A stretch of 64,000 bases of DNA from Actinopolyspora alba (GTDB lineage Bacteria > Actinomycetota > Actinomycetes > Mycobacteriales > Pseudonocardiaceae), in the NCBI RefSeq assembly GCF_900112765.1, contig NZ_FOMZ01000012.1, positions 1 through 64,000 on the forward strand, written 5' to 3'. Shown in pieces: positions 47,382 to 55,290 of the stretch (position 1 is the first letter of the stretch; the number at the start of each line of letters is the position of its first letter). The notes below the pieces were generated by a model that saw nothing but the letters and a program-made list of their open reading frames with translations, searched no databases and was not told where the DNA came from. A program made the translations under genes and the position numbers.

Positions 47382-49370
47382 ATGTCAGCGGGGAGCTCGT
47401 ACCAGCGGGACCAGGAAGCGGCGGCGGAAACCGAACCGCGTTCGTCCCTCGGTTGCCGCCGGGACTGCTCCGAGCCGATCATGACGAGCATGCTCACCTG
47501 CTCGGATTACCTACTGAACCTGTTCGAACTGCTCGCGGGCGACGGCACCAGTGAGCAGCTCGCACAGGTACCGGTGGAAGCGCGTACTCAGCTCCCCGCC
47601 CGGGATCTGCACCGCGTGGAGCGGGCGGGGAAGCTGGCGCTACGACTCCGCAACACCCTCGACGAACGGCGCCGCCACGAGTCGGAACTGGCCGCCCTGT
47701 TCGACACCGCGGGGGACCTGGCGCGGGTCCGGGACCCCGACGCGGTGTTGCGGGCGATCGTGCACCGCGCGCGGATGCTGCTGGGGAGTCACGTGGCTTA
47801 TCTCAGTCTCAACGACTCCCGGGCGGGTACCACTTACATGCGGGTCACCGACGGGTGCGTCTCGGCACTGTTCCAGCAGGTACGGCTCGGGATGGGAGAA
47901 GGTCTGGGCGGACTCGTGGCCCAGACCGCCCGGCCCTATGCCACTCCCTCCTACTTCGAGGACGAGCGGTTCACGCACACCGACGACATCGACCGCGCCG
48001 TCGGTGACGAACGGCTCGTGGCCATCCTGGGGGTTCCGCTGTCGGTGGGTGGCTCGGTGATCGGAGTGCTCTACGCCGCGGACCGGTCGACACGCGACTA
48101 CTCGCACGACGAGATCGCGCTGCTGTCCTCACTGGCCGACCACGCCGCTATCGCCATCGACAACTCACGACTGCTGGAGGAGACGCGGCACGCGTTGGTG
48201 GAGCTCAACACCGCGCACGAGACCATCCGTGAGCACAACTCGGCGATGCGACGTGCCGAACGAGCCCACGACCGCCTCACGGATCTGGTACTGCGCGGCG
48301 GAAGCCTGGAGGACATCGCGGAAGCCGTGGCAGACGTGCTCGGGGGCGGTATCGTGGTGCACGACGAGGACGGCACCGAGCTGGCGTGCGCCGCGACGGA
48401 CTCGTTGCCGTGGCCCGGCCGGGCGGTGCGGCAGTCCCGCAACAGCGGAAGATCGGTGCCGTGGCGGACGAACCTGGTGTGCGCGGCGCTGGCCGGTCCC
48501 GAGCTGCTCGGCAGTCTGACACTGGTGGGCTGTCACGAACCCGCCGATGCCGATCGGCGGTTGTTCGAACGCGCGGGTGTGGTTACCGCACTGGTGCTGT
48601 TGCTCCGACGCAGAACCGCCGAGGCGGAGGAACGCGTGCGGGGAGAGCTGATCACCGAGCTGCTCGGCGCGGGGGAACGCGCGCGCGGTGGCCTGTCGGC
48701 CAGAGCGAGACGGGTCGGCTTCGATCCCGAGGGCAGCAAAGTGGTTCTGGTCTCTCGCTGCGGAAACGCGGATCGCGAGCGGCTGGCTTCCACGGCCTCG
48801 CGCTATGTCGGGCAGCACAGCGGGCTCGCGGGTACCCATGGCGACCATCTGGTTCTCGTGCTTCCCGGTACGGATGCGGGAAGCGCGGCCCAGCACGCCG
48901 CCCGAGCGCTCGGCACGGGCACGGCACGTCCGGTCACGGTGGGCGGTTCCGGACCTGTGGAGGGGCTGGATGGAATCGCGGGCAAGTACGAGGAAGCGTG
49001 CCGCTGCCTGGAAGCACTGCTCGCGCTGGGCCGCGCGGGCGATGGGGCGGCCCTGGCGGAGTTGGGATTCCTGGGGGTTTTGCTGGGGGACCGTGGTGAT
49101 CTCTCCGGTTACGTACGTCGAACCGTCGGGGCGGTACTGGACTACGACTCCCGCAAAGGCACCGATCTGGTGAAAACGCTGCGAAGCTACTTCGAGCACG
49201 ATACCGGTCTCAGTAGAACGGCTCGAGCGCTGCACGTGCACGTGAACACGGTCGCCCAACGGCTGGAGCGGGTATCAGCGCTGCTCGGGCCGGACTGGCG
49301 GTCTCCCGAACGCGGCCTGGAGATTCAGCTGGCGCTGCGGTTGCATCGGCTCTCCGGCGGCGAGAGGTAG
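47382..49370 (+). CDS. GAF-domain PucR/CdaR-type transcriptional regulator
   Basis: 662-residue regulator. An N-terminal helix-rich region (to about 100) precedes a GAF domain (about 115-275; GLGGLVAQTARPYATPSYF, ILGVPLSVGGSVIGVLYAADR), then a helical linker, a second ligand-like region and a GGDEF-like PucR segment. The C-terminal helix-turn-helix is TGLSRTARALHVHVNTVAQRLER (about 615-640). ATG at 47382 follows GGGGGAG; an ATG 33 codons in is the alternative. Only 17 bp after the transporter, so it is in the same operon and likely controls hydroxybutyrate use. Confidence 0.9.
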   Translation: MSAGSSYQRDQEAAAETEPRSSLGCRRDCSEPIMTSMLTCSDYLLNLFELLAGDGTSEQLAQVPVEARTQLPARDLHRVERAGKLALRLRNTLDERRRHESELAALFDTAGDLARVRDPDAVLRAIVHRARMLLGSHVAYLSLNDSRAGTTYMRVTDGCVSALFQQVRLGMGEGLGGLVAQTARPYATPSYFEDERFTHTDDIDRAVGDERLVAILGVPLSVGGSVIGVLYAADRSTRDYSHDEIALLSSLADHAAIAIDNSRLLEETRHALVELNTAHETIREHNSAMRRAERAHDRLTDLVLRGGSLEDIAEAVADVLGGGIVVHDEDGTELACAATDSLPWPGRAVRQSRNSGRSVPWRTNLVCAALAGPELLGSLTLVGCHEPADADRRLFERAGVVTALVLLLRRRTAEAEERVRGELITELLGAGERARGGLSARARRVGFDPEGSKVVLVSRCGNADRERLASTASRYVGQHSGLAGTHGDHLVLVLPGTDAGSAAQHAARALGTGTARPVTVGGSGPVEGLDGIAGKYEEACRCLEALLALGRAGDGAALAELGFLGVLLGDRGDLSGYVRRTVGAVLDYDSRKGTDLVKTLRSYFEHDTGLSRTARALHVHVNTVAQRLERVSALLGPDWRSPERGLEIQLALRLHRLSGGER

Positions 49371-49380
49371 GACTCCTACC

Positions 49381-49500
49381 CTGCCGCGGCAACCGGCCCT
49401 GCCGCGGCAACCGGCCCTGTCGCGGCAACCGGCCCTGCCGCGGCAACCGGCCCTGCCGCGGCAACCGGCCCTGTCGCGACAACCGGCCCTGCCACGACAG
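49381..49500. repeat. 18-bp minisatellite (about 6.6 copies)
   Basis: Tandem units of CTGCCGCGGCAACCGGCC run from 49381 to 49488, six units; units 3 and 6 carry C-to-T changes, and unit 6 also G-to-A. A degenerate seventh follows. The array begins 10 bp after the regulator stop. Each unit holds the palindrome GCCGCGGC. It is not in a real coding frame. Confidence 0.9.
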
Positions 49501-49599
49501 CTCTACGGAAAACACCGGGGAACCGGGGCGCGGTCTTCGAGAGCTGATCTGTCCCGTTACGGGAGCAGTCCGAGGCGAGTTCAGCTCCGAATCCCGGAC

Positions 49600-51210
49600 A
49601 TGAACCGTGCGAGTCACCAACATCGGCTGGGTGGTGCTGTTGCCGTACTCATCGCCCTGCTCGCGGTGGCGGCAGCCCTGACGGCGGGACATCTGGTCGC
49701 CGCGCTGACCGAACCGCTCGCCTCCCCTTACCTGGCGGTGGGCAACACGGCGATCGATCTGGCACCGCAGCCGGTGAAGGAACTGGCGATCGAGCTGTTC
49801 GGCACCGCCGACAAACTCGCGCTGCTGGTGGGCATGGGGATCGTGATCGCCGCACTGGCGGCGGTGGGTGGACTGGTGTCACGACGGACCCCGCTGCCCG
49901 GGATGACGATGATCACCGGCTTCGGTCTGCTCGGTATGGCCGCCACCGTGTCCCGCTCCAGCCTGGACCCACTGGCCCTGACAGCTCCCGTGACAGCCGC
50001 GCTGGTGGGGGTGGGTGCCTTTGCCTGGCTGCACCGCACTGCCTCGGTGAAGCCCCAGGGCGACGAGCCGACGTCGGCACAATCCGGACGAGACGCCGAG
50101 AGGGAGGACGCCGAACGGGAAGAAACGACCACGGAAGGCGCGGCCGGCGGACGCAGGCGCTTCCTGATCTCGGGAGTCGCGGTCGCTCTCGCTTCGGGGG
50201 CAGCGGGTACTGTCGGACAGCTGCTGAGCGGGGCACGTCGGGTCAGCAGGTCCCGGCAAGCCATCGGAGCACTGGAGCCGGACGTCGCGGCACCCCCGGT
50301 TCCGGTAGGAGCGGATTTCGCGGAATCGGGAACACCGACCTTCATCACGCGCAACGAGAACTTCTACCGGATCGACACGGCGTTACGTGTGCCGCGGGTA
50401 CCCGCTTCGGAGTGGGGGCTGCGAGTACACGGCATGGTCGATCGGGAGTTGAACCTCACCTTCGACGATCTGATGAACCGACGACAGCTGCAGAAACCGA
50501 TCACGATGGTCTGCGTGTCCAACCCGGTGGGCGGCTCCTACATCTCGACCGCCGAGTTCATCGGAGTGCCGGTCCGCGACATCCTGGCGGAGTCAGGGGT
50601 ACGGGACGGTGCGGAACAGGTGCTCAGTACCAGCGTGGACGACTTCACCGCCGGAACCCCGATCGACGCGCTCACCGATCCGAACCGGGACGCGCTGCTG
50701 GCGGTGGGGATGAACGGCGGGCCGCTGCCCACCGAGCACGGCTTCCCGGTCCGCATGGTCACACCGGGGTTGTACGGCTACGTCTCGGCGACCAAGTGGG
50801 TGACCGATCTCGAAATCACCACCTGGGACGCTCGTACGTACTGGGAAAAGCGGGGGTGGGCGGAACGCGCACCCGTCAAGACCCAGTCACGCATCGATCG
50901 CCCCAAGGGCTTCGAGAAGACACCGGCGGGCAGGATCACCGTGGCGGGCATCGCATGGGCACCGCACACCGGGATCGAGCGTGTCGAGGTGCGAGTCGAC
51001 CAAGGGGCCTGGCGAGCGGCGGAGCTTTCCGCCGCCGTCAACACGGACACCTGGCGCATGTGGCGGATCGAGCTGGATCTCCCGCCCGGCGGCCACAATG
51101 TGGAGTCCCGAGCCACCGACCGCTCGGGCTACACCCAGACCGCGAAACGTGTTCCCACGGTTCCCGACGGAGCCACCGGTCGGCACTCGATCTTTTTCAC
51201 CGCCGAGTGA
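49600..51210 (+). CDS. Membrane-anchored molybdopterin oxidoreductase (sulfite-oxidase fold)
   Basis: 536-residue protein. Four membrane segments (about 11-33, 73-95, 103-118, 125-143) and a charged loop precede GGRRRFLISGVAVALASG, a twin-arginine-like segment and fifth helix at 184-207. The extracytoplasmic sulfite-oxidase Mo domain follows, with the Mo-ligating Cys305 in TMVCVSNPVGGSYI. A C-terminal Mo-co dimerisation domain has VAGIAWAPHTGIERVEVRVD. The substrate is unknown. The next gene encodes a fasciclin lipoprotein, a pairing common in actinobacteria. Confidence 0.92.
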   Translation: MNRASHQHRLGGAVAVLIALLAVAAALTAGHLVAALTEPLASPYLAVGNTAIDLAPQPVKELAIELFGTADKLALLVGMGIVIAALAAVGGLVSRRTPLPGMTMITGFGLLGMAATVSRSSLDPLALTAPVTAALVGVGAFAWLHRTASVKPQGDEPTSAQSGRDAEREDAEREETTTEGAAGGRRRFLISGVAVALASGAAGTVGQLLSGARRVSRSRQAIGALEPDVAAPPVPVGADFAESGTPTFITRNENFYRIDTALRVPRVPASEWGLRVHGMVDRELNLTFDDLMNRRQLQKPITMVCVSNPVGGSYISTAEFIGVPVRDILAESGVRDGAEQVLSTSVDDFTAGTPIDALTDPNRDALLAVGMNGGPLPTEHGFPVRMVTPGLYGYVSATKWVTDLEITTWDARTYWEKRGWAERAPVKTQSRIDRPKGFEKTPAGRITVAGIAWAPHTGIERVEVRVDQGAWRAAELSAAVNTDTWRMWRIELDLPPGGHNVESRATDRSGYTQTAKRVPTVPDGATGRHSIFFTAE

Positions 51211-51339
51211 CGCTGGCCACCCGAAAAACGGAAGAAAATTCGCCGATCCACCAATCGACACCTCACCCGACTCCGAATGCCGGGAAGAAATACTTCGGGG
51301 CCACCCCGGAAGCGAAACGAAGGGAAACGACCGATTCCG

Positions 51340-52104
51340 ATGAACAACACGCGAGTGAAAACCGCCGTTACCGGCGCCGTGGCTTCCATGGCCCTGTTGT
51401 TGTCCGCATGCGGCGGAGGAGCCGAGAGCGGCGACCAGAATCAGAACGAGCAGAACCAGTCCGCACAGTCGCAGCAGAGCGGGGACCAGTCCGGGCAGGA
51501 CCAGTCCGGGCAGGACCAGTCCGGGCAGGACCAGTCCGGGCAGGACCAGTCCGGGCAGGACCAGTCCGGGCAGGACAGCATGGGCGAGCAGGGCGTGACC
51601 ACGGTCGACGACATCTACGGCCCGGCCGCCTCCAAGGTGCCGACCGACCCCAGCAACGAGGGGTCGGCCAAGGGCATGGTCGATGATCCCGTGGGTACGG
51701 CCGCCAGCAACAATCCGCTGCTGACCAGTCTGACCAAGGCGGTGAAGACGGCGGGGCTGGTCGACACGCTGAACAAGTCGGACGCCAGCTACACCGTTTT
51801 CGCACCGGCCAACTCGGCCTTCGAAAAGCTGGATCCCGCCACGCTGGAGGCGTTGCTCAACGATCCCGCCAAGAAGGAGCAGCTGACCAGCATTCTCACG
51901 TACCACGTGGTTCCCGAGCGGATGAACGCCGAGGAGCTCGGAAAGGCGGGCGAGGTCAAAACGGTAAACGGAAAGACCGTTCCGATCAGTGGCAGTGGTG
52001 AGAACATCAAGATCGACGGGGCGAACGTACAGGTCGGGAACGTTCCCACCGCCAACGCCACGGTGTTCGTCATCGACGAGGTGCTGATGCCTCCGAAGCA
52101 GTGA
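51340..52104 (+). CDS. Fasciclin-domain lipoprotein with SGQDQ repeats
   Basis: 254-residue surface lipoprotein. The signal ends in lipobox LSAC (Cys24). A Gln/Asn/Ser-rich stalk contains six identical SGQDQ-type pentapeptides (about residues 49-78), then a single fasciclin (FAS1) domain from about 110 with YTVFAPANSAFEKLDPATLEALL and LTYHVVPERM. FAS1 domains mediate adhesion; mycobacterial MPT70/MPT83 are relatives. ATG at 51340 with a distant AGGGAAA. It lies 129 bp after the molybdoenzyme gene. Confidence 0.92.
   Translation: MNNTRVKTAVTGAVASMALLLSACGGGAESGDQNQNEQNQSAQSQQSGDQSGQDQSGQDQSGQDQSGQDQSGQDQSGQDSMGEQGVTTVDDIYGPAASKVPTDPSNEGSAKGMVDDPVGTAASNNPLLTSLTKAVKTAGLVDTLNKSDASYTVFAPANSAFEKLDPATLEALLNDPAKKEQLTSILTYHVVPERMNAEELGKAGEVKTVNGKTVPISGSGENIKIDGANVQVGNVPTANATVFVIDEVLMPPKQ
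51484..51573. repeat. Six exact 15-bp tandem repeats in the fasciclin gene
   Basis: GACCAGTCCGGGCAG is repeated six times with no mismatch, encoding DQSGQ pentads in frame. Exact identity suggests recent slippage; copy-number change would alter stalk length without breaking the frame. Confidence 0.95.
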
Positions 52105-52382
52105 TCGGTGCAATTCACTCCAGGACTTCGGATCGGTGGATCGCGAGTTTTCACCGATCCGAAGAATCCTTTTCGCACCCTTCGCACCCGCTTCCCCTCT
52201 CCGGGAGGGCCAGCCTTTTCGTAAGCCGACCGATGTCTTCGTCGTCGGCCCGCCACCGAAAACAATTCCCGACCCCGATCGCGTGCCGTACGAACGGCCC
52301 CCACCCCGCGGCAGACGTCCTGAGCCGGTGGATGGACAATCACACACCGTTGTCGCAGTAGTCGTCCGCTCGGGAGGTACGA

Positions 52383-53435
52383 GTGCGGGTCCTGATCACC
52401 GGAGGGGCCGGGTTCATCGGCTCCCACGTCGCCGAACGACTCACGACCGCCGGACACCAGGTCAGACTGCTCGACAATCTGCTGCCCAGCGCCCACGGAA
52501 CCTCCGCGCGGGAAGCGCACACCCACGCGGCGGACCTCGTTGTCGGTGACGTGCGGGACCCCGAGGTGATCGGGCCCGCACTGTCCGGGATCGACGCGGT
52601 CTGTCACCACGCGGCGATGGTCGGGCTGGAAACCGGCCCGGCGGACACACCCGCCTACGTCGAACACAACGATCTGGGAACCGCGCGGTTGTTGTCGGCC
52701 ATGACCGAACGAAGGGTCGAGCGGCTCGTGCTCGCCGGATCGATGGTTGTTTACGGGGAGGGGCGCTATCACTGCGCCGTTCACGGCGTCGTACGTCCGG
52801 GTCCGCGCGCCACCGAGGACCTGGACCGCGGCGTGTTCGAACCCCGTTGCCCCCACTGTGGCGGACTGCTCGAATCCGGGCGGGTACCGGAGGACGCACC
52901 GACCGATCCGCGCAATGTCTACGCCACCACGAAACTCACCCAGGAGCACCTGGTCGCTTCCTGGGCACGTCAGACCGGCGGACACGCCACGGCGCTGCGC
53001 TACCACAACGTGTACGGCCCGCGCATGCCACGGGACACCCCGTACGCCGGCGTCGCCGCGCTGTTCCGTTCGGCACTCGCACGCGGCGAGGCTCCCCGCG
53101 TGTTCGAGGACGGCGGGCAGCGCCGTGACTTCGTGAACGTGCGCGATGTCGCCGAGGCGAACCTCGCGGCGCTCGAACATCCTCCGCACGGTTTCGCCGC
53201 TTACAACGTGTGCTCCGGTGAGCCCCGCACCATCGGCGAAATGGCACGCGAGCTCGCCACTGCCACCGGCGGACCCGACCCCGTGGTCAGCGGACAGTAC
53301 CGGCTCGGCGACGTGCGCCACATCGTCGCGGATCCGGAGCTGACCGCGAAGGAGATCGGCTTCCGCGCCCGGATCGGCTTCACCGAGGGGATCACCGAGT
53401 TCGCCAACGCGGCCCAACGCGGCGCATCCGACTGA
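52383..53435 (+). CDS. NAD-dependent epimerase/dehydratase with CxxC insert
   Basis: 350-residue extended SDR nucleotide-sugar enzyme. Rossmann motif TGGAGFIGSHVAERL at the N-terminus, catalytic YATTK (Tyr-x3-Lys, about 180-184). Between them is an insert (about 120-165) with CAVHGVVRPGPRA and CPHCGGLLE, a zinc-ribbon-like Cys pattern found in dTDP-rhamnose-4-epimerase-like proteins of actinobacteria. Start GTG 52383 follows GGGAGGTAC. It converges with two glycosyltransferase genes and probably supplies a modified sugar to them. Confidence 0.9.
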   Translation: MRVLITGGAGFIGSHVAERLTTAGHQVRLLDNLLPSAHGTSAREAHTHAADLVVGDVRDPEVIGPALSGIDAVCHHAAMVGLETGPADTPAYVEHNDLGTARLLSAMTERRVERLVLAGSMVVYGEGRYHCAVHGVVRPGPRATEDLDRGVFEPRCPHCGGLLESGRVPEDAPTDPRNVYATTKLTQEHLVASWARQTGGHATALRYHNVYGPRMPRDTPYAGVAALFRSALARGEAPRVFEDGGQRRDFVNVRDVAEANLAALEHPPHGFAAYNVCSGEPRTIGEMARELATATGGPDPVVSGQYRLGDVRHIVADPELTAKEIGFRARIGFTEGITEFANAAQRGASD

Positions 53436-53450
53436 ACCAGGGAACTCGCG

Positions 53451-53470
53451 GCCGTGCGCCGCTACACGGC
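53451..53470. terminator. Hairpin at the epimerase/glycosyltransferase convergence
   Basis: GCCGTG (53451-53456) and CACGGC (53465-53470) form a 6-bp stem with an 8-nt loop. It spans the 26-bp gap and the end of the minus-strand gene. Candidate bidirectional terminator. Confidence 0.4.
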
Positions 53471-54148
53471 GCCCTCCCGTTCGACGCTCGCACGCAACGC
53501 CGCCGCGAATTCCGATTCGGGAATCGATTCGGCCACGCGATGCGCGTCCGGCACCGTGTCCACGTCGGAGAGTTCAACCAGTTCGTGGACCCGGAGTCCA
53601 CGTTGTTCCAGGGCCGCTCCGGTCAGTTCCCCGGTCTCCGGTCGTGACATCGGGACGTAACCGAGCACTTCCGCGTCATGCGGTTCGCGCAGGCCGAGCG
53701 CCCACCACCCGCCGTCCAGAGCCGGCCCCAGGACCGCTTCCGGCCCCTCGCGGGAGCGCAGCGGCGCGGCCGACTCGGCGAGCAGTTCGGGAGTGACCTG
53801 CGGTGTGTCCATCCCGATCTGCAACACGGGCGAGCCGGGATAACGTTCCGCCACCTCGGCGTGGGCCGCGGCCAACCGCTCGCCGAAATGTCCCCCGCGC
53901 TGCCAGACCAGATCCATGTCGGCCATGGCGTCCGCGATCGCGTCACGACGGCAGGCACGCTCTACCTCACCTGTCCAGGCGATCACCGGATGAATCCCGG
54001 GGATACCGCGAACCGCGGTCAGCGTGTCCAACAGGCTCGCGGCGGCCACAGTGGCTGCCTGTTCCGGGGAAAGCGGTGGTGTGAGGCGTGTCTTGGCCAG
54101 CCCGGTCTCGGGAGCCTTGGCCACGACCAGTACGACCGTCGGATTCAT
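53462..54148 (-). CDS. TIGR04282/DUF2064 glycosyltransferase-like protein
   Basis: 228-residue protein of the nucleotidyl/glycosyl-transferase fold group annotated as TIGR04282. The signature VVAKAPETGLAKTRLTPPLSPEQAA is at the N-terminus. LQIGMDTPQVTPELL and LGPALDGGWWALGL complete the family pattern. In one lineage it is linked to arsenosugar synthesis; no arsenic genes are here, so the acceptor is unknown. ATG at 54148 overlaps the stop of the upstream GT2 gene (ATGA). Confidence 0.88.
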   Translation of the reverse strand: MNPTVVLVVAKAPETGLAKTRLTPPLSPEQAATVAAASLLDTLTAVRGIPGIHPVIAWTGEVERACRRDAIADAMADMDLVWQRGGHFGERLAAAHAEVAERYPGSPVLQIGMDTPQVTPELLAESAAPLRSREGPEAVLGPALDGGWWALGLREPHDAEVLGYVPMSRPETGELTGAALEQRGLRVHELVELSDVDTVPDAHRVAESIPESEFAAALRASVEREGAV

Positions 54149-54876
54149 CGCAGCACCTTGATCATGTCGCGTACCGCGCGAGCGGTTCCCTTCATCGAGC
54201 CGGACACCTTGGATCTCGTACCGCTTGTACGGGGGGAGTACCGGACCGGTAGTTCGCGTACTCGCCAGCCCGCACGTCCCGCTCGCAGCAACAGCTCGAG
54301 CGGATAGCCGAACGCGCGGTCCTGGATGTCCAGGTCGAGCAGTTTCACACGATCGGCGACCCGAACCGGAGCCAAATCGTGCACGGGCAGTCCGTTTCGA
54401 CGGATCAGTGCCGCGATGGCGGCATTGCCCACCCTGACGTGCCACGCCATCGCCGAGCGTACGGTCGGCACCCGCTTCCCCACCACGAGATCGGCTTCCC
54501 CCTCGACCACGGGATTGATCAGTGCGGGAAGTTCGGTCGGCTCCACGGAACCGTCCGCGTCGAGTACGCAGATGACCCTGCCGCACGCGTGCGTCAGCCC
54601 GGTGTGCACGGCCGCGCCGTAGCCCGGCCTGGACTCGTGGACGACTCGTGCGCCGTGCCGGGCCGCCACCTCCGGCGAGCCGTCGGTGGAACCGTTGTCC
54701 ACCACCAGGACGGGTACGGCAAGCCCCTCGACGATCGAGTCCAGTACCGCGGGCAGGGCCGCGGCCTCGTCGAGGCAGGGCAGCACCACCTCGACGTCGG
54801 CGGTTTCGTTCAGCGGTGGCCTGGGCATGGCTCCGAACTCCGGGTGGGACTCACTCGCACGATCGTGCCTGATCAC
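54145..54876 (-). CDS. Family 2 glycosyltransferase
   Basis: 243-residue GT-A enzyme similar to polyprenyl-phosphate mannosyl/glucosyl transferases. Shows VVLPCLDEAAALPAVLDSI, VVDNGSTDGSPEVAARHGA and the metal-binding DADGS. No C-terminal membrane helices are evident, so it is the soluble type. GTG at 54876 has AAAGGAG 9 nt upstream; the longer frame lacks a site. It is coupled to the DUF2064 gene, and both may extend or decorate a lipid- or nucleotide-linked glycan with the sugar from the convergent epimerase. Confidence 0.9.
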   Translation of the reverse strand: MIRHDRASESHPEFGAMPRPPLNETADVEVVLPCLDEAAALPAVLDSIVEGLAVPVLVVDNGSTDGSPEVAARHGARVVHESRPGYGAAVHTGLTHACGRVICVLDADGSVEPTELPALINPVVEGEADLVVGKRVPTVRSAMAWHVRVGNAAIAALIRRNGLPVHDLAPVRVADRVKLLDLDIQDRAFGYPLELLLRAGRAGWRVRELPVRYSPRTSGTRSKVSGSMKGTARAVRDMIKVLR

Positions 54877-55290
54877 TGTGGCTGACTCCTTTCGCGTGAC
54901 ACACGTTCGCTCGTCGCCGCTGGTGGCGACGGCCGGGCTTACTGCCGCACACTGCCACCGAACACTGTTCGTAGGCCGCCGGAGAAGGGGTTGGTGGCGA
55001 GCGAGGATCCGCGTCCTGGGGCGGCCGACCGTGGAAGCCGCTCGGAGCGAGGCAACCGGTGATCCATCGACTCGTCGCCCCTCGTCGGCAAGAGCCGGTG
55101 ATCCCGTCACGATGGCACAACCGTGTATATCGTTCGGAGCACGCGCCCGTCCGCCTCAACCCGAAGACCTCACCCGAAGAAGTGATATCGCGAATTTGAA
55201 GGGATCCGAGTGGATTTCTAGACTGAGCCAAGACGAGCGGTTCGCCGTGAGAACCGACTTCTCTCCGATCACCTCTAAGGAGCGACCCGC
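54877..55290. other. Divergent intergenic region between GT2 and crtI
   Basis: 414 bp without a plausible gene. The right end holds the crtI promoter and ribosome-binding site. The left end should drive the glycosyltransferase pair; no consensus promoter was seen there. Confidence 0.5.
55196..55224 (+). promoter_or_regulatory. crtI promoter
   Basis: TTGAAG (55196-55201), a 17-bp spacer and TAGACT (55219-55224) form a housekeeping-type promoter ~65 bp before the crtI ATG. AAGGAG lies 9 nt before the ATG. It does not look like a typical ECF-sigma (light-induced) promoter. Confidence 0.65.

Noticed and set aside
49381-49500. CRISPR-like array
   Set aside because: Repeats are contiguous with no unique spacers, and no cas genes are present.
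49210-49692. A minus-strand frame with RQGRLP repeats
   Set aside because: The repeat peptide only reflects the 18-bp minisatellite read in reverse. No start site or homology.
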